This document shows, piece by piece, positions 11,515-20,844 of a stretch of DNA of 64,000 nucleotides. Positions within the stretch are counted from its first letter, which is position 1. Each line of letters starts with the position of its first letter. The position numbers were made by a program, and so were the translations under genes. The notes under the pieces were generated by a model. It worked only from the letters and a program-made list of their open reading frames with translations, was not told the origin of the DNA and did no database searches. Source of the DNA: Eutrigla gurnardus (taxonomy: Eukaryota; Chordata; Actinopteri; Perciformes; Triglidae). The stretch covers positions 2,454,413-2,518,412 of the forward strand of contig OY741267.1 in assembly GCA_963514095.1 (NCBI GenBank), written 5' to 3'.

Positions 11515-11627
11515 GACAGCTCGTGGTACTCACTCTGCAACAGATAGTACATGGTGCCGACCCCGGTCCCGGTCAGCACGGTTGTGAAGATGGCGAGTTG
11601 CTGCAGCTGACTGGTGGAAGCCCTCAT
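7022..11627 (-). CDS. coa1: coa1, complete coding region in four exons (minus strand)
   Basis: Cytochrome c oxidase assembly factor 1 homolog, an inner-membrane mitochondrial protein acting early in complex IV (and complex I) assembly. Coding exons are 11534-11627, 9829-9980, 7813-7889 and 7022-7151; all junctions are GT-AG. They join in frame to 453 bases, giving 150 residues plus stop, close to the usual size. The N-terminus has one membrane segment (about residues 11-30, LAIFTTVLTGTGVGTMYYLL). The family core follows: SLALQKLKACPVAMERLGAP, then PPLKVHNIHLTDR, then IKIPVTGSETGGYLY, ending in a Pro/Ala-rich tail. The start at 11627 is the first ATG matching the family N-terminus; an in-frame ATG upstream at 11657 exists but follows a likely acceptor (GGCAGCAG). 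It is head to head with blvra. Its 5' non-coding exon and promoter were not located. Confidence 0.88.
7220..7510. mobile_element. Short hAT MITE in coa1 intron 3
   Basis: Ends CAGGGGTCTTCAAACGTT and, read inward from the right, CAGAGGTTCTCAAACATT match the hAT CAGNGGTTCTCAAAC type. Flanks GTCTCCAG and GCCCACAG agree at 5 of 8 positions, consistent with a decayed duplication. Confidence 0.7.
7813..7889 (-). CDS. coa1: coa1 coding exon 3
   Basis: A 77-base exon reading IKIPVTGSETGGYLYTSS and on to DTN, with acceptor TTGCAG and donor GTGAGT. It is too short to appear as a long ORF and was found by searching for the continuation of exon 2. Confidence 0.87.
8017..8037. repeat. Poly-C run
   Basis: Twenty-one consecutive C residues in coa1 intron 2; length is uncertain in any assembly. 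Confidence 0.9.
8160..8860 (+). mobile_element. 3' fragment of a LINE (L2/CR1-like)
   Basis: The plus-strand ORF 8227-8517 encodes the C-terminal end of a non-LTR reverse transcriptase (FKVLNALAPPPLNEFI, then RRTKFGQMVVSVRGAQSWNK, then LPSHIRN). This is followed by a 3' UTR and an AATAAATAAATAAATG tail at 8823-8840. The 5' part is truncated, as usual for LINEs. It lies in coa1 intron 2, antisense to the gene. Confidence 0.75.
8903..9725. mobile_element. MITE with GCAGTNGAATAGTC termini
   Basis: Left end GCAGTGGAATAGTC and right end, read inward, GCAGTCGAATAGTC. Both ends contain AGGAATAGGAGTTAGG-like 15-bp motifs, tandem at 9642-9700. No coding capacity. An inverted partial copy of the interior lies at 51350-52450. 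The target duplication is unclear because the flanks are GAGA-rich. Confidence 0.6.
9829..9980 (-). CDS. coa1: coa1 coding exon 2
   Basis: Encodes about residues 32-82 (KKFAESDYHSLALQKL to DQHTAQ), the most conserved part of the protein. Acceptor CAATTAG at 9981; the alternative AG two bases later would shift the frame. Donor GTACTC. Confidence 0.87.
10374..10545. repeat. TA microsatellite with a repeated spacer
   Basis: About 75 bases of (TA)n at 10393-10469 and shorter TA runs, separated by the motif CATCCTATCACAGTACCA, which occurs at 10374, 10483 and again beside another TA run at 11124. It lies in coa1 intron 1. Confidence 0.85.
11466..11510. repeat. CA microsatellite
   Basis: About 22 uninterrupted CA units, 24 bases inside intron 1 from the coa1 exon 1 donor. 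Length changes here could affect donor context. Confidence 0.9.
11534..11627 (-). CDS. coa1: coa1 coding exon 1
   Basis: Encodes residues 1-31 and the first base of codon 32, including the whole membrane segment. Donor is GTGAGT at 11533. An acceptor-like CAG just upstream of the ATG suggests a separate 5' non-coding exon. Confidence 0.85.
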
Positions 11628-12984
11628 CTCTGCTGCCTGCCTGTAACACTGCACCACAGACAGGCACTATAGACACGATCCAGACAGCCACCACAGACAG
11701 GTCCCTCTGGTCACTCTCATGGCAATGAGCACTCCTACACTGGATGTTTCTGACAAGAAACTGGGAACATTTGCAATGAAATGGTTTTCATAAGGAAAGT
11801 ACCTGAGTAAATTCTTTATCACTGGAGAGTGAATTCTGTTTCTGTTTCTTGGATACATATTGAGATTAAAGTCCCAGCATCACACAAGAGCAAGCGTTAA
11901 GACTTAACAGAGCATATATACGCCATATATTATAAAATGATATCTTAACACAGGATGATTCCTTTGTGGAGTTAACATTTGTTGAACGCATTAATGCTGT
12001 TGGCTCTCTGACGTTTGAGTATAAAAACACAGATGGATCAATCAATAAACATGAAGCCTCAAAAAAACTACTAAGATCCAGCTGTACTTCTTTGTTGTTT
12101 TTTATGATGGAACTGTTATCAATTATCACTCTGTTATCTAAATTATATTTATTCTTTAGTTTCTGTATTTATTTATTCCGTTTACCTTTTTCTTTTTACC
12201 ATTTTTCAGCTCTGATGTTTTCATGTTTTATGTCATTGTTAATAATTAACATTTGTATTATTATCGTCAATATATATTATCGTAAACATTCAATCAGTGT
12301 ATTTATTCATTTCTGTTTGTCTATCGGTTGTTTGGGTTATAAATATGATATCCTCCTGCAGTCCCGTTCAGCGTCGCCTGGCGGCGCTGTGGTGGCAGAC
12401 AGCAGGCCGGTGCTCATGTGTATTATTTTAGAAAGATATCAAACTAGTATCACACCAGGATTTAGCTTGTGGCTTTGATACGGACAGCATGAATGTGGGA
12501 ACAGCCTATGAACTGGAGTCACCACGGCAACCGAACCAGTTTTTAGTACCTTCAGAAGGGTCGCGAGGCTGATCCAGTCTGGAGCAGTTATGTTGCTGAA
12601 TCTCAAGCTGCTGTGTCGCCGCTCAGTACCCGTTAACACTTAACACGTTCGTCCTCAGCAGAAACAAGTCTGGAAACGTTCATAGCACCTTGCGTTGCAG
12701 CGGAAGGGCGACTCTGTATTCTTCCGTAAACGTCACACGGACTGTCAACGACTGGTTGTGGGTGCGCTCCATTATGACTCCGGAGGGTGCCTCTCATGTT
12801 TGGCAGGCGGCGTCTGTACCTCGCCAGCCTCCGATTCGGCACTTAAGGGGAAAGTTAAGGGGAAATTAACCCATTGTGCAGTGCGACTGTTTGTCCACTG
12901 ATTGACTGTTTTTTGTGACACTTCTTGATGTGAAAACCTTTTAGACATTTTAGGTAAGACATCAGCTTTGCCTGACACCTACTA
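11628..12984. other. coa1 upstream region, no exon identified
   Basis: The 5' non-coding exon and promoter of coa1 should lie in or beyond this stretch. 12600-12850 is locally CpG-rich and could be a promoter, but nothing distinguishes it clearly. 11970-12360 is AT-rich with no recognised element. Confidence 0.35.
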
Positions 12985-13380
12985 TTGTATCTGTGAAACT
13001 TTTATTTTATTTGTGAAAATGCTAAAGGGGACATTTTGCCGTTTTTGTTTTATACCAAGACCTCATTAGACCAGGTCCAGATCAAAAACCCCTGTGCCTA
13101 GACCTCTCATATCTGGACTGGATTAATGTACAGACCCTGAAGATTCATAAAAACACAGTCTCTGATTTGTGAAACCTTTATTATATTTGTGAAAATGCAA
13201 TAAAGGCACATTATACTGTTTTTCCAGCATGTAGACCACATTAGACCAGGTCCAGATCCAAAACCACTGTGCCTAAACCTCTCATATCTGGACTGGATTA
13301 ATCTACAGACCTTGAAGATTCATAAAAACACAGTTTCTGATTTGTGAAACCTTTATTCTATTTGTGAAAACCTGGTCTAA
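12985..13380. repeat. Tandem duplication, about 175-bp unit
   Basis: Two full copies and a start of a third. Each begins with a TGTGAAAC..TTTATT..TATTTGTGAAAA motif, followed by CATTAGACCAGGTCCAGATC, CTCATATCTGGACTGGATTA and GATTCATAAAAACACAGT. Copies differ by small substitutions. No gene. Confidence 0.85.
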
Positions 13381-14203
13381 TGAGGTAAATGTGAAGTAAA
13401 TGAACATCTTGCTGAAGAAGGCTTCAAGTGAGAAGGGTCATTTTTTCCAATCAGACTTCTCTTTTCAGCCACAGGAGTCGCCCCCTGATGGCGAGTAGAG
13501 AGAATAGAAGGCACTTAATCATGGCCTTCACTTTTCAGAAGCGAATGTTGCTGCCTGGGGGAAAACCTGCAGGGTAACTTACTGTAGAAACATGGAGGAC
13601 TCTGTGAAGAGCATGCACTCCCTGTAGATAGAAACTACTTATTCAAAGGTAAAGAAAAACCAACGACTCTCTGGTCATTTATACACTAATGAAAACATAG
13701 TTAGGAATATTGTATTCCATTTCTGCTCATTCTATAACAACATGCTTCCCAGCTGCCCCCGCCACCTGTTTCCACTCTGAGTCGCTGTTATACAGTCCTA
13801 AAACCCAGGAATGAATCAGCTTGTTTGCACTATTTATCCGTCAGTAGATAGGCCTGCTGCCCTCCGAGGAACTTTGATGCTTTCCTTCTGATAAACGGTT
13901 GATGAGATGACATAGCATCAGCACTCTGACGAGTCCACCTTTACAGCCTTGTTTTGTATACTTGCACTCTTGTGACCATAGGTCTGTCATAGCCTGATGT
14001 TTGCTATATACTTCTGCAGATTGCAATAATGCTTCAAAATCATATAAGTGGTATTAATTTGGGAAGATTATCTTGCTGAACCTAAGTATGAAACTTGTGT
14101 TTGCCACAGAGTTTATTTTCTGCAATAACCCAGAATCCAGAGGAAGAATCCAATCCATGTGTTGTCGAGGGCCCCAGTGTGATACTCTGGGACCGGTCTA
14201 GAA
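13381..14203. other. No recognised gene or element
   Basis: Unique-looking sequence with only short ORFs. Confidence 0.5.
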
Positions 14204-15575
14204 CAGGGGTGTTAATCTTACCGGTTTAATCCGGCCCGCTACATGATTCTGCTCAGTGTAAAAATTACAGAGATGTCTGCAATTTTTCAAAAAAAGTAAC
14301 TGCTATCTTAAATATGTCCCACAGAGATTTGCTGTCCATGCTGGAGCTGACCAGCACGCATATACAATACATATGTGGCATAAACACAACAAACAGACAG
14401 TTTTCACCAGTGGCGCCGCCAGGATTCAATTTCAATGTAAGCACAAAAACGGCAAACACAACAACAAAAGGAAAATACTTTTTTAAGACAAAATCGAATG
14501 TTTTCAGTATCAGTGAAATCAGTAGCGTATATCATGGTGATAGGCCCCGGTGCAAATAGTTTTTTGTGCCCTCCATCCCCGCCCTAAACACAAGCGCACG
14601 CTTGTGAGCACTCCACGCACGCACACACACGCTTGGACACACACGCACAGTACGGTATGATAACTCTCCCGGCCCGGGGAGAGAGACATACATCGGCTCG
14701 GCCCACAGTGCTCAGCAGCAGAGAGGTGACGAGACTAGAGCCGAGCTGTATTGTGTAGTGGAGAGGGGACAACACACGCTATGCGTAATTGCGCACACAC
14801 GCGCGATCGTCCTCTCAAATGCGGCTGCGTCTCTCCAGGTCACTGTGTGAGAGAAAGAAAAGCTCTGACTTGCTTGGGCAGACGTGGTTTGGTGTCACTG
14901 ATTTGCATAATTTAAATATCTAGCCCGCTGAATCTTCCAATCCGGCCCCGGTTCAGCACCATCAATTTTTTTTTCACCTTCAAAAAAAGTACGCACAGTG
15001 CGTACAGGATACCGGCTGGCGGCGCAACTGGTTTTCACAACCGAAGGTGTAGTATTTGATGTACAAACGTAGTTACGTCGTTAGATATAACGCATGTCTT
15101 TATTTTTCTTTCAGCGTTTGACTTCCTGGCTCGCTATTCTGGCTGAATTGATGTGTTCTGCTGCTGCCTTTTTTTTGGATGGGCTGTACTGTCACTCTCA
15201 TAACACAAAATGGCTTTGTCGAAAAATAGAAAAGTAAACACAGAGTTTTTCAAGAAAAACGATAAATAATCGTATTTATTCACGGAGGTGAATGGGAAAC
15301 CTGTCTGGTGGGTTCACAGCAGGTTTCAGTGCTGAAAGAGTATACTATTATTAAAAAAATGTTAGGTTGTTAAAATGTTTTGTAAAAAGAGTGTTCCTTA
15401 AATTTAACTTAAACATTTTCTGAATGTAGTCCTTTCTTTTGCACTAAAACAAAGGGGAACATTGGAAGTTGTCAATATTTATAGGTTATTATGCCATGAT
15501 TTTACTGATCTGGCCCACTTGAAATACATTTTGGCCGTATGTTGCCCCTGAACTAAGATTAGTCTGACTCCCCTG
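14204..15575. mobile_element. hAT element (CAGGGGTG type), host of a second hAT
   Basis: Left end CAGGGGTGTTAATC and right end, read inward, CAGGGGAGTCAGACTAATC, with GGCCCG/GGCCCA subterminal motifs typical of this hAT group. Flanks GTCTAGAA (14196-14203) and GTCCAGAA (15576-15583) match at 7 of 8. No transposase ORF; the interior is interrupted by the element at 14408-15030. Confidence 0.8.
14408..15030. mobile_element. hAT element nested inside the 14204-15575 hAT
   Basis: Termini CAGTGGCGCCGCCAG and, read inward from the right, CAGTTGCGCCGCCAG, with a perfect 8-bp duplication GTTTTCAC at 14400-14407 and 15031-15038. It inserted after the outer element. Contents are CA-rich and GC-rich non-coding sequence. 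Confidence 0.88.
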
Positions 15576-15798
15576 GTCCAGAACATGCGGTCAACCCTGC
15601 AGCGCCCTGTGTCCTTCCCCTACAACCTGCACTCATGGCTCCAGCACTCCAGCATCAGAGGGCAGTTAGCGTCTGTCTTATCTGTGCTGTCCAGCTCACA
15701 GGACGACATGGGTGTGTCTCTGACTGTTGTTTTTTTTGGAAGATAAACATATTCAGTGTTTTGTGAATGTGAACGACGAAACTTTCATAAACACAGTG

Positions 15799-16350
15799 GG
15801 CCCTAGTTTCGTGGCGCAGCGCAGGGCGGCGGAGCCGGCGTAATGCAAGTTTCGACCCGCGCAGCCTTGCGCACCGTCAGTTTGGTGGATCGCCTGCGCC
15901 AAGATGGGTGTGGCGGCGCAGCAGGGGGAGGCGTCACAGATTCAGCTTGGCGTAGCGGAAGTTTCGTGGCAAAAAGCCTCGCCGAGACTGCGCCAAAAGC
16001 CCGCCAGCTCCAACCTGGTCTACTCTTGGCGTAAGGTGCAAGGCGCAAATAAAGTCCATTCATTCAAGGCGAATCACAGCTGGCGGAGTGGAAGTTTGGC
16101 TGACGGCGTGCAGTGCGCACACGTCACCGAGACCTCACAGGCAGGTTTACACAGTTCCAGGCACATTTAAATGCAATAAATAATCACAACAAACACTATT
16201 TAATGCAACTCATTGAATCAACACGTGAATTTATATCTATATAGATTGTCCCGTCACATCTGACGTCAGATCAAAGGCGGATGGCACACGGAACGGAAAC
16301 TCAGCCTGACTGAATTAACACAGCTGAAACTTGGGCCTCTCGGACCAAAA
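15799..16350. repeat. Dispersed repeat, copy 1
   Basis: Begins GGGCCCTAGTTTCGTGGCG, rich in GGCGCAG, and is closely similar along about 500 bases to 60063-60600. Shared blocks include GTGGATCGCCTGCGCCAAGA, GGGGGAGGCGTCACAGATTC and the end block CTCTCGGACCAAAACAT. It looks like part of a DNA element but a matching opposite terminus was not found. After the shared end copy 1 runs into a CT repeat. Confidence 0.75.
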
Positions 16351-16626
16351 CATCTCTCTCTCTCTCTCTCCTGTTTTTCATATCTATCCACTGCTAATAA
16401 AATGCGTCTATGCCTGAAAAAAATCTTTAAAAAAAAAATACAGCAGCTCGTGCCTGGTCTCGCGCCTCGGCAGCCTGTTGTCCGTGTCCGTGGAAACACA
16501 ACTCTTGCCGCGAGCTGTAAGCGGAGTTCGGGCTGCAGCTGGTCTGAGCGGGAAAATAAGAGGGAGGTGGGAGGCTGCGAGGGGAGAACGATTCGAGCTC
16601 GGAGGAGCACAGAGGGGAGGGGTGGG

Positions 16627-17051
16627 TGTCAGGCTTTGGGCAAGGAGGGAGGACTCAGATGCAGGGCAGTAAAAATAGGCTTTATTTCTAAAATAAAAAC
16701 GAACAAACAAAAGACCGCTCCAACAGGAGGAAAAACAGGCTATGAAATTAAACTATAAACAAAATGAACAAAGAACGCAAAAACACAAACTTAACTCGAC
16801 AAGGCAATATATCACGGGGAATCTTGACATGACGAAGGACGAAGGACGCACAAGACAAGGGGAGACGCAGACTTAAATACACAGAGGGATAATGGGCAAC
16901 AGGTGACAATCAGGGATCAGGGATGACATCAGACCAGGGAACACATGAGGAAGGGGAAGTGACCTGAAACGAGAAGGGAGTTATTTTCAAAATAAAACAG
17001 GAAATGACAAGACAAAAACCCAAGACGAGACATTACCTCACCGGTGTGACA
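16627..17051 (-). mobile_element. 3' LTR of a minus-strand LTR retrotransposon
   Basis: On the minus strand the LTR starts TGTCACACCGGTGAGG and ends CCCAAAGCCTGACA, with the expected TGTCA/TGACA ends. Just upstream of it (plus 17052-17066) the minus strand has a polypurine tract AAGGGGGGGGTACTG. It is 425 bp and about 315 bp of it are repeated at 19977-20292 with high identity. Confidence 0.85.
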
Positions 17052-17225
17052 GTACCCCCCCCTTGAGGGACGGATCCCAGATGTCCCCAAGGTCCATGAT
17101 ACGTAGGGCGGGTGGAGGGGGCCAGGAGGAGGGGCTCAGGAGGCCGGGCATGAGGGCTACCCAGCGGGCGAGGCCGCTCAGGAGGCCGGGCATGAGGGCG
17201 ACCTAGCGGGCGGGGCCGCTCAGGA

Positions 17226-17650
17226 AGGCGACGTGGACCTCCCGAAGGCTGCGTGGAGCAGGCGTAGGACGGCCCCCCGTCGGAACAGGAACGGGCGACG
17301 AGCGGACCTCCCGAAGGCTGCGTGGAGCAGGCGTAGGACGGCCCCCCGTCGGAACAGGAACGGGCGACGAGCGGACCTCCCGAAGGCTGCGTGGAGCAGG
17401 CGTAGGACGGCCCCCCGTCGGAACAGGAACGGGCGACGAGCGGACCTCCCGAAGGCTGCGTGGAGCAGGCGTAGGACGGCCCCCCGTCGGAAGAGGAACG
17501 GGCGACGAGCGGACCTCCCGAAGGCTGCGTGGAGCAGGCGTAGGACGGCCCCCCGTCGGAAGAGGAACGGGCGACGAGCGGGCTCCCGGACGACTGCGGG
17601 GAGCAGGCGTTGGACGGTCCGCCGTCTGGGCTGGTGCCGGACGATCCTCA
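17226..17650. repeat. 69-bp minisatellite in the LTR element
   Basis: Five to six units of 69 bp containing GACCTCCCGAAGGCTGCGTG and GGCCCCCCGTCGGAA. On the minus strand each encodes a 23-residue Pro/Arg-rich unit (PTPAPRSLREVRSSPVPVP and TGGR). Unit length is a multiple of three, so expansion keeps the frame. Confidence 0.9.
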
Positions 17651-17991
17651 GCCGGGACTGGTGACGGACGGGCCGCCAACTGAAGGCCGCTGGCAGGTGT
17701 CGACCGGGCCGGTTGCTTGCAGGGATGCAAACTTGTCACCTTTCGGCGAAATTCGCCGTTTTTGTTCCGAAAAAGGTCATTTGTGTGATTCATGGAGATC
17801 TGCAATAAAAATATTTCGGGGGGGGGGGGGGGGGGGGGGGCGTCCAAGTAATCGGCGAACGCAAGCTGTCATAAATATTTATTCCAAGCTTGTTCGTTTG
17901 GCCAACCCGTGTAATCATGTCATCTTCGGGTCTGTAGCTGCCTTGATGCCGTACTAGACAGGAGTGACGTTGGTACGCTTCAAAAACGTCA

Positions 17992-18489
17992 TGGTACAGA
18001 CACACCAACTCCGGCAGCGACGCAACGGACCGTCGAACGCACCGGCGAGTGGGCAGTTCTGTGTTCAAGTTGGATCAATTGGATAGACGTCCTGCGAAGT
18101 GGGCGGGACTTGAGTTTCGCTCTGCCGTTTCCAACATGGCGGCCGGGCCACAAACGATCTCATTTTACAGTTAAACTACACGCTATAGCATGTTTCTGAA
18201 AACATTTGAGGCGGGAAATGTGTAGTGCAGTAACAGAATCTGGATTCATATTTGATCAACACTGCCTAGTTTGATAGTTTGAACGAAGTTTCTGGAGCCG
18301 GCGGCATTGCGTTGGACGGACGGCATTTGCATAAAGTTCAATCCATCGAACTTTATGCAAATTCACGTACAGCGACAGGGCAGTCAATTCGACGTGCCGT
18401 ATCCATCATGCGGAGCTCCTGCTCTACATAGACAATGAATGGGATCCGTTGACTTGACGTCTGCTGCCGGAGTTGGTGTGTCTGTACCA
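17992..18489. mobile_element. Third-level nested element with 27-bp inverted ends
   Basis: Left TGGTACAGACACACCAACTC continues CGGCAGC and is matched inverted at 18463-18489. A TCA trinucleotide flanks both sides (17989-17991, 18490-18492). About 498 bp, non-coding, including a CpG-rich AACATGGCGGCC motif. A 3-bp duplication suggests a PIF/Harbinger-like mechanism, though TCA is not the usual TWA. Confidence 0.7.
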
Positions 18490-19028
18490 TCAGGCTTTCT
18501 AACGTAGGCTAACGTGCTAATGTCAGACAGTTCGCTGACATACGCATCGCAAATCACAACCATTTTTGCTGGTTACAATAACGGTGTTATCGGATAGTAC
18601 AGTGTCTATTTCTCAGGAACCTTTGAAAAATCTAAGCGAGAAAACAACGTTAAATGTACCTACCATACCTTCACATTAAAAAAAAAAACCTAAAATAAAT
18701 AATGGAAAATCAACGGAGCAAAGGCTTACTCTGATATCGATGTAATGTTAGCGAATGAGGGGTGAGAAGCCCCCTACCTCCCCTTGCTAATATTTATTCC
18801 GTTCGTCCAGAGTCAAATCCATTCTTGAGGTTCCAAATATTTTCAAAGCAGTTTGTCTTTCAATGTGAGGAGTCGATCGAGTTATTTTATGTTCCGTCGT
18901 TTGAAGCAAACCTTTTAGCCCTGGCATTGGTCTCCCATTATTTATACCTTCACTGGAAGGGAAGTCCATTTTCCAGGCTCTCGCCAGCCCCCTTCAGTGA
19001 GGCAGAGGAATAACATTGAAGCATATGC

Positions 19029-19069
19029 AATATATATATATATGTGTGTGTATATATATATATATATAT

Positions 19070-19120
<51 letters not shown>
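19029..19120. repeat. TA/TG microsatellite
   Basis: Alternating (TA)n and (TG)n blocks, the longest TA block about 40 bases, near the right end of the inserted DNA element. Confidence 0.9.
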
Positions 19121-19122
<2 letters not shown>

Positions 19123-19179
19123 CGCGAGGGGGTTTGGGTCCTTGTCACCTTTTTCATCCCTGATGAGTTTGCACCCCTG

Positions 19180-19700
19180 TGCTTGGCTGTGGCCGAGGCG
19201 TGGGCCGGTTGCTTGGCTGTGGCCGAGGCGTGGGCCGGTTGCTTGGCTGTGGCCGAGGCGTGGGCCGGTTGCTTGGCTGTGGCCGAGGCGAGGGCCGGTT
19301 GCTTGGCTGTGGCCGAGGCGTGGGCCGGTTGCTTGGCTGTGGCCGAGGCCTGGGCTGGTAGCATGGCTGGAGCTGAGGCCTGGGCTGGTAGCATGGCTGT
19401 GGCTGAGGCCTGGGCTGGTAGCTTGGCTGTGGCTGAGGCATGGGCTGGTAGCATGGCTGGAACTGTGGCATGGGCTGGTAGCATGGCTGGAACTGTGGCA
19501 TGGGCTGGTAGCATGGCTGGAACTGTGGCATGGGCTGGTAGCTTGGCTGTGGCTAAGGCATGGGCTGGGAGCTTGGTTGTGGCTAAGGCCTGGGCTGGGA
19601 GCTTGGCTGTGGCTAAGGCCTGGGCTGGGAGCTTGGCTGTGGCTAAGGCCTGGGCTCGTAGCTTGGCTGTGGCTGAGGCCTGGGCTGGTGGCATGGCTGT
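19180..19700. repeat. 30-bp minisatellite in the LTR element gag-like ORF
   Basis: About 17 units of 30 bp (TGGGCCGGTTGCTTGGCTGT followed by GGCCGAGGCG and variants with ATGGCTGGAACT). A gradient of variants runs left to right. On the minus strand it encodes 10-residue Ala/Pro-rich units in frame with the upstream ORF; the plus strand is also open through it, by periodicity only. Confidence 0.92.
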
Positions 19701-19976
19701 GGAGGATGGCCGGGGTTCAGGGGTTGAGAGAAACCCCTTCACCCAGGCAGGCAACGAGCCCCTGAGCCACGGGCTGGGAGATACTAGCTCCCTGGCCCTC
19801 GCCAGGGCTAACTGCCTCTCCTCCTCTCCGTTAGCATGCCTGTGCTCAGCCTGGAGACACTGAAGCCGGTAAGTCACCTCCCGGAGTTCATAGGTAGAGC
19901 CACATAAAAAAAAGGCTGCCGAGTCCATAGTTGCTGCTGCTCTGCCTCTGCTGGGTCCTTTCTGGCCAGTTCGTTC

Positions 19977-20292
19977 TGTCAGGCTTTGGGCAAGGAGGGA
20001 GGACTCAGATGCAGGGCAGTGGCAGTAAAATAGACTTTATTTCTAAAATAAAAACGAACAAACAAAAGACTGCTCCAACGGGAGGAAAAACAGGCTATGA
20101 AATTAAACTATAAACAAAATGAACAAAGAACGCAAAAACACAAACTTAACTCGACAAGGGAATATATCACGGGGAATCTTGACATGACGAAGGACGAACT
20201 GGCACAAGACAAGGGGAGATGCAGACTTAAATACACAGAGGGATAATGGGCAACAGGTGACAACAATCAGGGATCAGGGATGACATCAGACC
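19977..20292 (-). mobile_element. 5' LTR of the LTR element, truncated
   Basis: Matches the first 315 bases of 16627-17051 with few differences (for example a GGCAGT insertion and TTGACATGACGAAGGACGAA shared). It stops at GACATCAGACC, after which sequence is unrelated, so the outer U3 part has been lost. In minus orientation the internal region begins right after its CTGACA end. Confidence 0.85.
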
Positions 20293-20844
20293 TAACCTGC
20301 ACTAACAAAGAAGAATGTAATGTTCTTAATGTTTTCTTTTGCCCATTGAAACATCTCCATTGGTGTCAGAGTATGGTTTGCATCAGTGGCCTGCAGACTT
20401 GCTCGTGCTGCAAGTCGCTTGTCACAGGCGGGTCTCTTTCATCGGGGTTAAGGGGTTAATTTGTGATTTTCAGGAAATTAATGGCCAGCAGTCTAAATAT
20501 TTAATTGTTTGCCATCACTGAGCATAATACTAAGTTATTTCCACTATTTTCATGCTTTATCATCAGTAAATTCTCCCTGATCTACATCCCAGACTTTTGG
20601 AAAAAAAATCCAAAATGGTGCATTATAAAGAATAAAATTCATATTATGGAGCTTCATAGTCAAAGGTTTTATTTTAAAAGAAAGAACAAATATGCATCTT
20701 TATCTGGTATAAATCCCGTTAGGATCATCAAGTGCCCACGTGGTCATTTGGGGGTCCAAATATGGGGTTCAAAGAGTCACCTCTGCCCGGGAGGGTTTTT
20801 GGACCCCCATAAAACCCCCACCAGTGGTACCATACCTTTCAAAT
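20293..20844. other. No recognised gene
   Basis: AT-rich flank with short ORFs. 20735-20835 has GGGGGTCCA/TGGACCCCC inverted motifs that could form a stem, of unknown meaning. Confidence 0.4.

Larger units (their letters stand above)
17720..19179. mobile_element. DNA element inserted in the LTR element, 6-bp target duplication
   Basis: Ends CAGGGATGCAAACT and, read inward from the right, CAGGGGTGCAAACT; both are followed by GTCACCTTT/AAAGGTGAC-like sequence. TGCTTG flanks both sides directly (17714-17719 and 19180-19185). A 6-bp duplication is unlike the 8 bp of hAT despite the CAGGG start. Contents: a 23-G run (17818-17840), a nested TIR element, and TA/TG microsatellite at 19029-19120. No transposase ORF seen. 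Confidence 0.7.
17052..19976 (-). mobile_element. Internal region of the LTR element (non-autonomous, gag-like ORF only)
   Basis: Reading on the minus strand from the 5' LTR, an ORF starts at 19928 (MDSAAFFLCGSTYELREVTY). It continues into a 10-residue periodic repeat of the type PAQASATAKL at 19180-19700, and beyond the inserted DNA element into a 23-residue repeat at 17226-17650. No protease, reverse transcriptase or integrase is seen, so it would depend on another element to move. The N-terminal part resembles Gypsy-type gag starts in layout only; this is inference. The ORF is broken by the insertion at 17720-19179. Confidence 0.65.

Noticed and set aside
18942..19863. Plus-strand ORFs of 250-288 codons
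   Set aside because: Antisense to the LTR element gag-like ORF and made of the 30-bp repeat; the upstream part is microsatellite.
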